DNA of 64,000 nucleotides from UBA3824 sp017541145. GTDB lineage: Bacteria; Bacteroidota; Bacteroidia; Bacteroidales; UBA3824. The notes below the pieces were generated by a model. The model searched no databases, was not told where the DNA came from, and was given only the letters and a program-made list of their open reading frames with translations. Position numbers and translations under genes: made by a program. Positions 1 to 9,364 of the stretch are shown piece by piece (within the stretch, counting starts at the first letter, position 1; every line of letters begins with the position of its first letter). The stretch covers positions 10,416 through 74,415 of the forward strand of contig CAMVLO010000013.1 of assembly GCA_947168365.1 (NCBI GenBank). Reading direction: 5' to 3'.

Positions 1-2
1 AA

Positions 3-3000
3 GAAAAACGATTTACACTCATTTCGCAAGAATGTAAAAAGGCGGATTTCAATCGCTCAATTTGGACATCCGGTACAGAAAAATCTTTCGCACCGGACGA
101 GAAAGCAAAAATTACGGTTGGAACTTCTTACAAAGATGTGATGTGTTTCTACGAGATTTTCAGAGGTTCGGAACATGCAAGCGGCGAAAAAGTTTTGAAA
201 CTCAACAGCAATTCTCAAATCATAGAAATCCCTGTTACAAAGGAAGATGTCGGCGGCTTGTCAATGAGATTGTTCTTTGTAAAAAACAATACTTTTACAA
301 CAAAAACACTTTATATCGGCGTATCGGATCCGGAAAGAAATATTGATATCAAATACGAAACTTTCCGCGACAAACTGCTGCCCGGCGAAAGCGAAAAAAT
401 CAGAATAAAAATTCTTGACAACAAGTTGAAACCGATTAATGCCGAATTTTTGGCAGCGATGTACGACGAATCGATGGACGCAATTTTGAATCATTCATGG
501 TATCTCGACGTTGTAAAATCGAATTCGTATTGCGGAGGATATTTAACTGACGGATTCAACACGTCAAGTTCTAATACATTGATTAGCAGCGACAATCGTT
601 ATATTTCAGAACCGACATACAAACTTGCAATCAATTGGTTTGGTCACACATTAAACAGTTTTACAAGAGACATGTACATGACCGGACGTTCAATAATGTT
701 TGGCTACGCGGCTAAAGAATCATGCGCTGTTAACAAGAAAATGGAAATATGTGACGAAGCAGTACCGATGTTACGAAGCGATGACATCGCTGAAGCATCA
801 GAAGATATCGAAACCGGAACAGAACCGGAAGAAGAAATTCAAATTAGAAAGAATTTTGCTGAAACCGCATTTTTCTATCCGCATTTGGTAACGGATTCTG
901 AAGGCGCAATTTCAATTGAATTTACTGTACCTGAGTCACTTACAAAATGGCATTTTATGGGAATGGCTCACACCAAAGATATGAAAGTAAAATTTACTGA
1001 CAATCATTTGGTTACACAAAAGAATTTCTCTGTAGAACCAAACTTGCCAAGATTTTTCATGGAAGGAGACCAAATAACTATCCCTGTAAAAATCAACAAT
1101 TTAACAGACGAAAATATTGCAGGAAATGTTAAAATCGAAATTTTGGATGCTGTTACAGAAAAACCTGTAAAAGATTACATCGTGGAAAATTCCAAATTGA
1201 ATTTTGAAACCCAAGCGTCAAAAACTTCGCTTGCGGAATTCAATATCACAGTTCCAAAACGTCCTGAACCGGTGATTATCAGAGTAATAGGAATTTCAGG
1301 CAATCATTCCGACGGATATCAAAAATTTGTTCCGGTTCTTACAACAAGAACATTAGTTACTGAGGCTCAGTCACTTTATGTAAGAGCAAATCAAACTAAA
1401 AAATATACAATCAATTCGATTTTGAAACCGAGCAAAACTCAACAAAATCAAAATTTTGTATTTGAATTTACTTCAAATCCGGCTTGGATGGCATTCATGA
1501 GTTTGCCGTATTTAAGACAAAATCAATATGAATGTTACGAGCAAACATTTTCAAAACTTTACGCTAACTTATTGGCTCAGAAGATTATACAATCGAATCC
1601 GGATTTTGAGAAAACATATTCTCAGATGACGGAAAAAGATTTTGAATCGGCATTGGAAAAAAATCAGGAGCTGAAAAGCATAATGCTCAACGAAACGCCT
1701 TGGCTTTTGGATGCAAAAAACGAAACTTCTCAAATGAAGGAAATTGCGCATCTTTTCAATGCGGAAGAAATCAAAGTCAGCAACAAAGAATTTATCAAAA
1801 AGTTGAAAGACGGTCAGTTTTCCAACGGCGGTTGGCCATGGTTTAAAGGCATGCACGAAAATGCGTATATCACACAACACATCTTGGCCGGTTTCGGAAA
1901 ACTCATAAAACTGGGCGCGTTGGATAACCAAGATGAAGTCAAAAAAATGACAAAACTTGCTATCTCGTTCTGTGACAAGGAAATGGAAGACCATTACAAA
2001 CTCTTGAAAAAGAAATTAACCAAAGAGGAATTGGAAAAATACATTCCAAGTTACAGCGACATCGAATACATCTACGCCCGCAGTTTCTTCTTAGAAAATT
2101 CAATACCGAACTCAACCAAAGAAGCTTACAATTTTATGGTTGAAAAGTTGGAAAAACATTGGACTGAATATTCAATGCTCGGTCAGGCAATACTTGCAAC
2201 TGCTTTTAAACGAATTGACAAACAATCAGTTACAAACGATATTTTACGATCATTCATTAACAATGCACAATATTCGGATGAATTTGGGATGTATTATTCC
2301 AAAAATCTAAACGGCTACAATTGGTGGAATTCTCCGATAGAAACTCAAGCCATGATAATTGAATGTTTTGCGGAAAACGGTTGCACCAAGGAAGTTGAAG
2401 AATTGAAAATCTGGCTCATAAAACACAAACAGACAAACAATTGGAAATCAACAAAAGCAACTTCCGAAGCTGTTTATGCATTACTGATGACAGGCGAAAA
2501 GATGTCAACTAAAGAAAAAACCGTGCAAATAAAAATCGGCGGCAAAATTCTTAATCAAGACGACGCTTCTATCGGTACGGGTTATATCAAGAGGAGCTAC
2601 TCTCCTACTGAAATTACAAAGGAAAAAGCTAATATTGAATTAGTTAACCCGAACAATCATATTGCTTACGGAGCTACTTACTTGCAATATCTTGATGAAT
2701 TTGACAACGTAAAGGCAAGTAAAAACGGAATTTCAATTGACAAAAAACTTTACTTGATTACTAAAAACGGTTTAGGAGAAGAAATTTTGAAAGAAATTAC
2801 ACCCAAAACCGCAATTCACCAAGGCAACAAAATCAAAGTAAGATTTGTAATCACCACCGACAGAGATTTGGAATATGTTTTCTTGAAAGACCATCATTCT
2901 TCCGGATTTGAACCGCTCAACACTCTTTCAAGTTGCAAATATCAAGACGGTTTGTGTTACTACGAATCCACCAAAGATGCCTCTGAAGAATTTTTCCTCG

Positions 3001-3149
3001 ACTATTTGAAACGCGGAACTTATGTATTTGAATATCCGTTGATTGCAGTTCACAAAGGTTATTTCACCAACGGAATTGCATCAATAGAATGTATGTACGC
3101 TCCGGAATTCAGATCGGTTTCAAAATCTCAAAAGGTAAAAGTAGAATAG
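3..3149 (+). CDS. Alpha-2-macroglobulin family protein, C-terminal part (5' end outside window)
   Basis: The reading frame is open from the left edge of the window, so the start lies outside and about 1048 C-terminal residues are visible. The segment ETAFFYPHLVTDSEG, followed by ESLTKWHFMGMAHT, is typical of the central A2M domain. The sequence CYEQ (Cys codon at 1533) is the internal thioester motif CxEQ, and GGWPWFKG with ITQHILAGFGKL belongs to the alpha/alpha thioester domain that follows. Bacterial members are periplasmic or outer-membrane protease traps, usually of 1500-1900 residues. Family knowledge: an attacking protease cleaves the bait region and is captured through the thioester. 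Whether a lipoprotein signal is present cannot be seen here. The gene ends at a strong terminator convergent with corA. Confidence 0.9.
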   Translation, partial: EKRFTLISQECKKADFNRSIWTSGTEKSFAPDEKAKITVGTSYKDVMCFYEIFRGSEHASGEKVLKLNSNSQIIEIPVTKEDVGGLSMRLFFVKNNTFTTKTLYIGVSDPERNIDIKYETFRDKLLPGESEKIRIKILDNKLKPINAEFLAAMYDESMDAILNHSWYLDVVKSNSYCGGYLTDGFNTSSSNTLISSDNRYISEPTYKLAINWFGHTLNSFTRDMYMTGRSIMFGYAAKESCAVNKKMEICDEAVPMLRSDDIAEASEDIETGTEPEEEIQIRKNFAETAFFYPHLVTDSEGAISIEFTVPESLTKWHFMGMAHTKDMKVKFTDNHLVTQKNFSVEPNLPRFFMEGDQITIPVKINNLTDENIAGNVKIEILDAVTEKPVKDYIVENSKLNFETQASKTSLAEFNITVPKRPEPVIIRVIGISGNHSDGYQKFVPVLTTRTLVTEAQSLYVRANQTKKYTINSILKPSKTQQNQNFVFEFTSNPAWMAFMSLPYLRQNQYECYEQTFSKLYANLLAQKIIQSNPDFEKTYSQMTEKDFESALEKNQELKSIMLNETPWLLDAKNETSQMKEIAHLFNAEEIKVSNKEFIKKLKDGQFSNGGWPWFKGMHENAYITQHILAGFGKLIKLGALDNQDEVKKMTKLAISFCDKEMEDHYKLLKKKLTKEELEKYIPSYSDIEYIYARSFFLENSIPNSTKEAYNFMVEKLEKHWTEYSMLGQAILATAFKRIDKQSVTNDILRSFINNAQYSDEFGMYYSKNLNGYNWWNSPIETQAMIIECFAENGCTKEVEELKIWLIKHKQTNNWKSTKATSEAVYALLMTGEKMSTKEKTVQIKIGGKILNQDDASIGTGYIKRSYSPTEITKEKANIELVNPNNHIAYGATYLQYLDEFDNVKASKNGISIDKKLYLITKNGLGEEILKEITPKTAIHQGNKIKVRFVITTDRDLEYVFLKDHHSSGFEPLNTLSSCKYQDGLCYYESTKDASEEFFLDYLKRGTYVFEYPLIAVHKGYFTNGIASIECMYAPEFRSVSKSQKVKVE

Positions 3150-3172
3150 AAATTAACCCGAAATACATACTA

Positions 3173-3212
3173 CAAAAAAACGGCTGCGGAAAAATCCACA
3201 GCCGTTTTTTTT
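3173..3212 (+). terminator. Bidirectional intrinsic terminator between A2M and corA
   Basis: Stem 3181-3189 pairs with 3196-3204 (one mismatch), with an A-rich loop, a run of A before it and eight T after it. It can stop both the A2M transcript and the convergent corA transcript. Confidence 0.85.
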
Positions 3213-3214
3213 CG

Positions 3215-4147
3215 TTAGAACCAATGCCGCTTTCGGGAAATAAATATACCCATAATCGCCATAAGTGCCGAGAATGCCAAAATCACCGGCAATGCCCAAC
3301 TTGTTTGTTCCAAAAAGTTTGGCACGTTCATACCGAAAATACTTGCTATCAATGTTGGAATCATCAAAATGATTGATACTGATGTCATTTGTTTCATCAC
3401 AACGTTCAGATTGTTGGAAATTACGGATGCAAATGTATCCATCATCCCTGACTGGATGTTAGAATAAATTTGCGCCATCTCAATCGCCTGTTTAGTTTCA
3501 ATCATTGCGTCTTCTACCAAATCTTCGTTGCGCTCAGAAAATGTAGTACGTTTTGAATTTTTGAACTTTGCGAGTACCAACTCATTGGATTTCAACGAAG
3601 TAATGAAGAATACCAAACATTTTTCCAACTTCAACAAACGTGTAAGTTCCTCATTACGAATGGATTTTTCAATTTCTTTTTCAATCAAAGATGTATGCTG
3701 ATAAATCTGCCTCAAATAATACATGAAAGAATTTGCACTTCGTATAAAAAGTTGCAAAGTGAAATTAATAACATCGTAAACAGGCTGAATATCAGAACGA
3801 TAAACTGACGGCTGAGTTACCGGCAAAACATTATTCGGAGTAGTACAAATAGTAACGGTGTAATCTTCACACATAAAAATTCCAAGCGGATACGTGCTGT
3901 AACTCATACCATTATCTGAAGTTTCTACCGGAATACGCAAAATTATCATACTCCAATCGTCGTCCACTTCATAACGAGAACGCTCATCATTATCGAGTAT
4001 GTCTTGAATTACTTCCTGTGGAACATTATATTCCTCTTGCAAAATTGCAACTTCCTCACTGTCAGGCTGCACGCAATGCACCCAACATCCGTTTTCGAGT
4101 TCTGAGAGTTTTTCATCACCCAAAAAACTCTTATACATCTGAATCAT
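3215..4147 (-). CDS. corA: CorA family magnesium/cobalt channel
   Basis: The 310-residue product has a long soluble N-terminal part and two C-terminal membrane segments. The CorA signature GMN (in IFGMNVPNF) lies at the end of the first segment (SIILMIPTLIASIFGMN), and a second helix ends at the short positive tail ISRKRHWF. Members form pentameric inner-membrane Mg2+ channels gated by intracellular Mg2+. An ATG 42 bases upstream is also in frame, but I chose the ATG at 4147 because a perfect AGGAGG Shine-Dalgarno lies just before it (4152-4157), which is rare in this window. The gene is monocistronic, convergent with the A2M gene, and preceded by a leader with possible structure. Confidence 0.93.
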   Translation of the reverse strand: MIQMYKSFLGDEKLSELENGCWVHCVQPDSEEVAILQEEYNVPQEVIQDILDNDERSRYEVDDDWSMIILRIPVETSDNGMSYSTYPLGIFMCEDYTVTICTTPNNVLPVTQPSVYRSDIQPVYDVINFTLQLFIRSANSFMYYLRQIYQHTSLIEKEIEKSIRNEELTRLLKLEKCLVFFITSLKSNELVLAKFKNSKRTTFSERNEDLVEDAMIETKQAIEMAQIYSNIQSGMMDTFASVISNNLNVVMKQMTSVSIILMIPTLIASIFGMNVPNFLEQTSWALPVILAFSALMAIMGIFISRKRHWF

Positions 4148-4326
4148 TATACCTCCTAATTTTAGACCACAAAAGGTTAGGAAGTACAATTGATGTGATT
4201 GCCTACCTTCTGAAAGTCAATTTTTTAAATTCTAGATTATACGGGACACCGTCCATAAGATTTTTCTATTTGATTATTTGCTACAAAAATAAGAAAATTT
4301 CGCAGATAATTTGTTATAATAATATT
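4148..4326 (-). promoter_or_regulatory. corA 5' leader: strong Shine-Dalgarno, hairpin and possible 17-codon leader ORF
   Basis: On the minus strand the leader holds AGGAGG (4152-4157). About 15 bases further upstream is a hairpin pairing 4202-4209 with 4173-4181 (one bulged base). A short ORF of 17 codons (4256 to 4203), beginning MDGVPYNLEF, ends inside that hairpin. No standard -7 element was found next to corA. The arrangement could be a translational or Mg-responsive leader, but nothing matches an M-box that I can recognise. Confidence 0.3.
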
Positions 4327-4363
4327 AAAAAAAATCGACGATAATAAAAAAATTATCGCCGAC
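4327..4363 (-). terminator. Terminator of the ornithine carbamoyltransferase gene
   Basis: On the minus strand a hairpin (4352-4358 with 4339-4345, extended by three pairs across one mismatch) is followed by eight T. Confidence 0.75.
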
Positions 4364-4391
4364 AAAAAAAATAGAAATATGGGTAAAAACT

Positions 4392-5393
4392 TTAATCACC
4401 AAGGGTAGCAACCATAACAGCTTTGATTGTGTGAAGTCGGTTTTCTGCTTCGTCGAAAACAACAGATGCTTCACTTTCAAATACTTCGTCGGTTACTTCC
4501 ATACAATCGATACCAAATTTTTCAAAAATTTCTTTACCGGTTGTAGTATCCAAATCATGAAAAGCCGGCAAACAATGCATAAACTTAGCATCCTTGTTGC
4601 CGGTAAGTTGCATCATTTTATTATTAATTCTATACGGAGTAAGCAATTTGATTCTTTCAGCCCAAACTTCGTGAGGCTCACCCATCGATACCCAAACGTC
4701 AGTATAAACAAAATCACAATCTTTCAAACCTTCTACCGGGTCAGAAGTTAAAGTGATTTTTGCGCCTGATTGTTTTGCAAGGTCCTGACATGTAGCAACT
4801 AAATCGGCTTTTGGCTGAAGACATTCCGGTCCCACAATTCTGAAATCCATGCCAAGTTTTGCTGCAATTATCATCAACGAGTTACAAGTATTGCCGTGAG
4901 TATCGCCCAAGAATGCAAATTTTATTTCGCTGACTTTCTTGGTTGAATGTTCTTTCATAGTGAGAACATCTGCAAGTGCCTGAGTTGGATGAAATTCGTT
5001 AGTCAAACCGTTCCAAACCGGCTTTTTTGAATATTCAGACAAGATTTCAACAGTTTTTTGAGCAAAACCTCTGTATTCCAAAGCGTCAAACATCCTTCCG
5101 AAAACTCTTGCAGAATCTTTTGCTGATTCTTTGTGACCAAGCTGACTGCCCGAAGGTGTGATGTAAACCGTGTGTGCACCTTGGTCGGCGGCGGCTACTT
5201 CAAAAGCGCATCGGGTACGAGTAGAAGTTTTTTCAAAGATTAAGGCGATATTTTTGCCTTTCAAATGCTGTACTTCTTTACCTTCTGCCTTTGCTTTTTT
5301 CAAGTCTGCGGATAAATCCAATAAATAATTAATTTCTTCGGCTGAGAAATCAAGTAACGTAAGCAGACTTCTATTTTTTAAATTTACCGTCAT
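4392..5393 (-). CDS. argF: Ornithine carbamoyltransferase
   Basis: The enzyme transfers the carbamoyl group from carbamoyl phosphate to ornithine, giving citrulline. Visible motifs are STRTR (carbamoyl-phosphate binding), HPTQ, the DVWVSMGE segment and the ornithine-loop motif HCLPAFHD. The C-terminal region MEVTDEVFES and HTIKAVMVATLGD closely follows the enterobacterial ArgF/ArgI and catabolic ArcB pattern. Length is 333 residues, as expected for the family. Start MTVNLKNRSL (5393) is preferred over an in-frame ATG at 5417, because that ATG overlaps the -7 promoter element. No arcA, arcC or other arg genes are adjacent, so an anabolic or catabolic role is undecided. The HCLPAFHD loop argues against N-acetyl- or N-succinylornithine transcarbamylase. 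Confidence 0.93.
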   Translation of the reverse strand: MTVNLKNRSLLTLLDFSAEEINYLLDLSADLKKAKAEGKEVQHLKGKNIALIFEKTSTRTRCAFEVAAADQGAHTVYITPSGSQLGHKESAKDSARVFGRMFDALEYRGFAQKTVEILSEYSKKPVWNGLTNEFHPTQALADVLTMKEHSTKKVSEIKFAFLGDTHGNTCNSLMIIAAKLGMDFRIVGPECLQPKADLVATCQDLAKQSGAKITLTSDPVEGLKDCDFVYTDVWVSMGEPHEVWAERIKLLTPYRINNKMMQLTGNKDAKFMHCLPAFHDLDTTTGKEIFEKFGIDCMEVTDEVFESEASVVFDEAENRLHTIKAVMVATLGD

Positions 5394-5414
5394 GTTTATT
5401 AATTTTTTATAATG

Positions 5415-5446
5415 CAAAGTTATAATAAAAATTCAGAATATGCAAA
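5415..5446 (-). promoter_or_regulatory. Promoter of argF
   Basis: On the minus strand TTTG (5443-5446), a 20-base spacer and TAACTTTG (5415-5422) match the Bacteroidota TTTG/TAnnTTTG consensus. Transcription would start near 5408, leaving a leader of about 15 bases before the ATG at 5393. Confidence 0.7.
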
Positions 5447-5492
5447 TAAATTGAATAAATATTTCATAAATAAGTAAATTTCTTACCAAAAA

Positions 5493-7025
5493 TTAATTTT
5501 TATTCAATTCTATAAAAAAACCGTCTTCAGGCGCAACAGCATAACAGAAATTATTTAAATCTTTGAGAGGCAATTGATTATAAGGATTATTTTTTTGTGA
5601 ACAATCCATAACAATACAATTTGAGTCATTCAACCTCAAAACGGCAAGTACATTATTAAATTGTATTTTATTAGCATAAGATGTATCTACCACGCCATAA
5701 TCTTTGGTAGCCGTCAACGCTGGAAACGCATCCAAACCGGCTCTGCGCAAAAGGGCAACGAGCGTAAGATTAATATCAGCCGTAGATCCGATTTTGGTTT
5801 TTAATACTTTTTCCGGATTTTTACTAAGATGATTGCAGTATGTACTATCCCATGTTACATTTTTATTAACATATTGATATATTTTGTTGACAGTCTGCAA
5901 TGTGTCTGAAAATTCGGCTTCGTCAAAGATGTCTTGCAAAGTTTTGTCAACAGGAAAAACTTTCATAACGGGTTTCCAAAAATCCGGAGATTTTCTGAGC
6001 TGTTTGTGCAAAAGCTGCCACGAATTGGAATTTACGATTATATATCCGGCATCATACAATTTGAACCAAGCTTCTGATTCTGAGAGATATCTGTTGTCGG
6101 GATCGGCGTATGTATAAAGTAAATGAGTCATTTGCTGCCATGCCGCCATATAAATCGGATGAGAATAACCGATGTTTTGTGTAAATTTTGCGGCTTTCAT
6201 CACAACACGAGGATAAGTAAGCTCAAAATTCGGATTATCAGCAACTTCCTGCGGCAGAATATGCGAAACTCTAAATGTATCGATGTCACACTGAAATTTG
6301 AAATTCAGATTGAATCTTCTGCCGCGACCTTGCATATAATAAAATGATTTCGGATTATCATTCGGCGCGAAAAGGTAAGGAATATTCAGAAACGAATTTT
6401 CGGAAGAATGATAGACTTGATTTTCAGGATCATTCACAGTATATTTATATTTCATGTGCACCGGAAATTCAGCTACAAATTCAGCCTTCAAAGCCGGATA
6501 CTTGTATTTGAAATCGTAAGCCGGCGGCAACATAAAATCGTATGTTGCGATATAATACTGAAAATCAATAATATCGCCACGTTTCAAAACCGGCAAGTCA
6601 AAAGTAAAAAAACTATTGAGCGAATCTTTGTCGATAGAATGTGACTGTTTGTATTTTACTTTGGTGTTGACAATTTTATCGCCGTTCAATGTAAAAACCG
6701 ACAATTTCCACGATGGCACACGCTCGTAACTATTTAAGCCTGAATATGTAATCGTAAACAAGTCAGAATCAGAAAAACCGTCTTGAAGAACTTTCAGCCT
6801 CAAATGCACACGATGAAAAAGTCGCAACGAATTATTGTAAGTTTCAAAATAAACTTTCTTTTCGGCAAACAAAATTACAGCGTTGTAACCCAAATCGTCA
6901 AAATCTGTAGGCTGAAATTCTGACTTGTCAATTTTACCGAAATCCTTGAATCCGTGCGAATTTCTTTGCGCAGAAACTGTAAAAACGGCAAACATAATTA
7001 ACAACAATAAATATAATCTTTTCAT
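5493..7025 (-). CDS. Exported DUF3857 / transglutaminase-like protein, catalytic residues lost
   Basis: A signal peptide (ending near VSAQ, residue 19) is followed by a DUF3857-type beta domain (to about residue 250; KRGDIIDFQYYIATYDF is typical). After it comes a transglutaminase-like fold at about residues 380-490 (YQYVNKNVTWDSTY, then TADINLTLVALLRRAGLDA). Where active transglutaminases carry the nucleophilic Cys, this protein has Ser/Thr (GSTADIN), and the His position reads FNNVLA, so it is probably not catalytic, as in many Bacteroidota relatives. At 510 residues it lacks the C-terminal DUF3858 domain often present. It lies 52 bases downstream of the DUF4159 gene, probably in one transcript. 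Function unknown. Confidence 0.75.
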   Translation of the reverse strand: MKRLYLLLLIMFAVFTVSAQRNSHGFKDFGKIDKSEFQPTDFDDLGYNAVILFAEKKVYFETYNNSLRLFHRVHLRLKVLQDGFSDSDLFTITYSGLNSYERVPSWKLSVFTLNGDKIVNTKVKYKQSHSIDKDSLNSFFTFDLPVLKRGDIIDFQYYIATYDFMLPPAYDFKYKYPALKAEFVAEFPVHMKYKYTVNDPENQVYHSSENSFLNIPYLFAPNDNPKSFYYMQGRGRRFNLNFKFQCDIDTFRVSHILPQEVADNPNFELTYPRVVMKAAKFTQNIGYSHPIYMAAWQQMTHLLYTYADPDNRYLSESEAWFKLYDAGYIIVNSNSWQLLHKQLRKSPDFWKPVMKVFPVDKTLQDIFDEAEFSDTLQTVNKIYQYVNKNVTWDSTYCNHLSKNPEKVLKTKIGSTADINLTLVALLRRAGLDAFPALTATKDYGVVDTSYANKIQFNNVLAVLRLNDSNCIVMDCSQKNNPYNQLPLKDLNNFCYAVAPEDGFFIELNKN

Positions 7026-7077
7026 GTTATTAGAATTTTAAAGGTTAAAAAAAGTATTGGTTTTATAAACAGTTTTT

Positions 7078-7728
7078 TTAATTGTGGTCAAAAACGTATT
7101 GAATGATATTCGCGCCCATTTTAAGTGCCTTGATATGAGCCTCTTGAGTATCGTTGTGAACATCAATATCTTCCCAACCGTCGCCAAGATCACATTCCCA
7201 AGTGTAAAGAAAAACTAATCTGTTGTCGTAAAAAATTCCATACGCTACCGGAGCATGATTGTCATGTTCGTGAATTTTTGGCAAACCGTTCGGAAAATCA
7301 TATTTTTGATGAAACAATTCAAAAGAAGGTGGAATTTGTACCATTTCCGCTTCAGGAAAAACTTTTGACATCTCCCTGAAAACAAAATCTTTAGTACCAT
7401 AATTGTCATCGAAATGAAAAAAACCGCCCGACAATAAATATCGACGCAAATTTTCAACATCAGCCGACGAAAAAATTACATTGCCGTGTCCCGTAGCGTG
7501 AACATAAGGATAATTGAAAATTTCGGCACTTCCCGGCTCCACATTCGGGATGTCTTTGGAAATATTTGTACCCAAATTTTTGTTACAAAAATCTACAAGA
7601 TTTGGCAACGACGTGGGATTAGAATACCAATCGCCGCCACCGGAATATTTCATAAGTGCAATTTTAAGTTGCTGACATTGAGCACCAAAAGAGCACAACA
7701 ACATCGTAAAAATTAATAAAAGTCTCAT
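7078..7728 (-). CDS. Exported DUF4159 domain protein
   Basis: A short signal peptide (MRLLLIFTMLLCSFGAQC) precedes a domain that looks like DUF4159: LKIALMKYSGGGDWY at the start, NYPYVHATGHGNVIFS, the glycine-rich RRYLLSGGFFHFDDNYG, and the C-terminal WECDLGDGWED. DUF4159 resembles ThuA/glutamine-amidotransferase-like flavodoxin folds and is often found near MoxR/VWA-type genes. No such partners are adjacent here. The 216-residue length is typical of the single-domain exported version. The function is not established. It probably shares a transcript with the downstream DUF3857 gene. Confidence 0.75.
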   Translation of the reverse strand: MRLLLIFTMLLCSFGAQCQQLKIALMKYSGGGDWYSNPTSLPNLVDFCNKNLGTNISKDIPNVEPGSAEIFNYPYVHATGHGNVIFSSADVENLRRYLLSGGFFHFDDNYGTKDFVFREMSKVFPEAEMVQIPPSFELFHQKYDFPNGLPKIHEHDNHAPVAYGIFYDNRLVFLYTWECDLGDGWEDIDVHNDTQEAHIKALKMGANIIQYVFDHN

Positions 7729-7740
7729 AATAAGATTAAA

Positions 7741-7782
7741 ATAAAAAAGCGAATTTCTTGAACGTAAATGTAAGAAATTCGC
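7741..7782 (-). terminator. Terminator of purB
   Basis: A perfect 11-bp stem (7772-7782 with 7749-7759), read on the minus strand, is followed by a T-rich tail. It lies just upstream of the DUF4159 gene. Confidence 0.8.
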
Positions 7783-7833
7783 CTTAATAAATTCAAAAAA
7801 TTGAAAAACAAATTTAAATTTTTCTTAAAAAAA

Positions 7834-9177
7834 TCATATACCTGTATAATTGAAAGGTGTAATTTTCAACATCTCTTCTTTTACAGAATCAGAAACATCC
7901 AAAGTTTGAATAAAATTATGGATATCTTCTTTTGTAATTTGACGGTTAACACGAGTCAATTCTTTCAACTTTTCGTAAGCATTTGGAACACATTCTCTTC
8001 TGAGAATTGTTTGAATTGCTTCGGCAACAACAGCCCAGTTAGCTTCCAAATCAGCGTCAATTGATTCTTTGTGAAGAATAAGTTTATCAAGACCTTTCAA
8101 CAAAGATTTCATAGCAACAACAGTATGCGCAATCGGCACACCAATATTTCTAAGTACCGTACTATCAGTTAAATCACGTTGCAATCTTGAAATCGGCAAT
8201 TTCTGAGCGAGGAATGTAAAAATAGCATTCGCCATTCCGAGGTTGCCTTCAGCATTTTCAAAATCTATCGGATTTACCTTGTGCGGCATTGCGGACGAAC
8301 CGACTTCACCGGCTTTGAGTTTCTGCTTGAAATAATTCATCGAGATATACATCCAAATATCACGACAAAGGTCAATAAGAATTGTATTAATTCTCTTTAA
8401 GCAGTCACAAAGCGCAGCCAAATTATCATAATGTTCTATCTGAGTGGTAACTTGAGAACGTTCCAAACCAAGAACATGATTTACAAATGAATTAGCAAAT
8501 TGAGTCCAATTAATTTGCGGATATGCAACATTATGTGCATTAAAATTACCGGTAGCACCACCAAACTTAGCAGAATATGGAATTAATCTCAAAAGTCCCA
8601 ACTGAGTTTGAAGACGCTCAACATAAACTTCAATTTCTTTACCCAAACGGGTAGGACTTGCCGGCTGACCGTGAGTACGCGCCAACATCGAAACATCCGC
8701 CCATTCGCCGGCACGGTGATACAACTGCAAAATCACATTGTCAAGCAAAGGATTATAAACATTTGTAATAGCAGCTTGCAACGAATAAGGAACCGAAGTA
8801 TTATTGATATCTTGTGAAGTAAGTCCAAAATGGATGAAAGACTTGTACTGCGAAATATTCAATTCATCGAATTTTTCGCGTAAAAAATATTCAACAGCTT
8901 TTACATCGTGATTAGTAGTCTTTTCAATTTCCTTGATACGCAAAGCATCTGAAACTTGAAATTTACGATAAATTGCACGAAGACTTTTAAAAAGCTGTTT
9001 GTCAACGCCTTTCAGCTGTGGCAAAGGAAGTTCACAAAGAGCAATGAAGTACTCAACTTCCACTAAAACTCTATATTTTATAAGGCCAAACTCCGAAAAG
9101 TATTCGTCTAACTCGCTGGTTTTGTTGCGATAACGACCGTCAATAGGAGAAATGGCTGTCAATTCAGTTAATTCCAT
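7834..9177 (-). CDS. purB: Adenylosuccinate lyase
   Basis: PurB catalyses two fumarate-releasing steps: SAICAR to AICAR, and adenylosuccinate to AMP. The N-terminus MELTELTAISPIDGRY is the E. coli-type PurB start. The fumarase/aspartase signature is present as GSSAMPHKVNPIDFEN with the catalytic Ser loop, and THGQPASPTRLGKE and TSQDINNT carry conserved active-site residues. Length is 447 residues (E. coli 456). The gene is monocistronic with its own terminator. A TAATTTTG -7 element lies 20-27 bases upstream (9197-9204), which would give a very short leader. Confidence 0.97.
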   Translation of the reverse strand: MELTELTAISPIDGRYRNKTSELDEYFSEFGLIKYRVLVEVEYFIALCELPLPQLKGVDKQLFKSLRAIYRKFQVSDALRIKEIEKTTNHDVKAVEYFLREKFDELNISQYKSFIHFGLTSQDINNTSVPYSLQAAITNVYNPLLDNVILQLYHRAGEWADVSMLARTHGQPASPTRLGKEIEVYVERLQTQLGLLRLIPYSAKFGGATGNFNAHNVAYPQINWTQFANSFVNHVLGLERSQVTTQIEHYDNLAALCDCLKRINTILIDLCRDIWMYISMNYFKQKLKAGEVGSSAMPHKVNPIDFENAEGNLGMANAIFTFLAQKLPISRLQRDLTDSTVLRNIGVPIAHTVVAMKSLLKGLDKLILHKESIDADLEANWAVVAEAIQTILRRECVPNAYEKLKELTRVNRQITKEDIHNFIQTLDVSDSVKEEMLKITPFNYTGI

Positions 9178-9196
9178 CGTTTAAAATGTTTGTCCG

Positions 9197-9204
9197 CAAA
9201 ATTA
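9197..9204 (-). promoter_or_regulatory. -7 promoter element of purB
   Basis: TAATTTTG on the minus strand matches TAnnTTTG. No good upstream TTTG at the usual distance. Confidence 0.45.
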
Positions 9205-9364
9205 ATAATTAAATATTAAAAAAACTAATCTTATTACTATTAAAAACAAAATTTTTTTTTCAATTATTAAAAACTTAATAAAAAATTGAATTTCAAAAAT
9301 TTTTTGTTACTTTTAAAACGTGATAATAAACATATATTGAAATCAACATAGAGATTATAACAGA

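Noticed and set aside
62..346. Short plus-strand ORF at the left edge
   Set aside because: It lies in another frame inside the alpha-2-macroglobulin gene, whose frame is open from the window edge.
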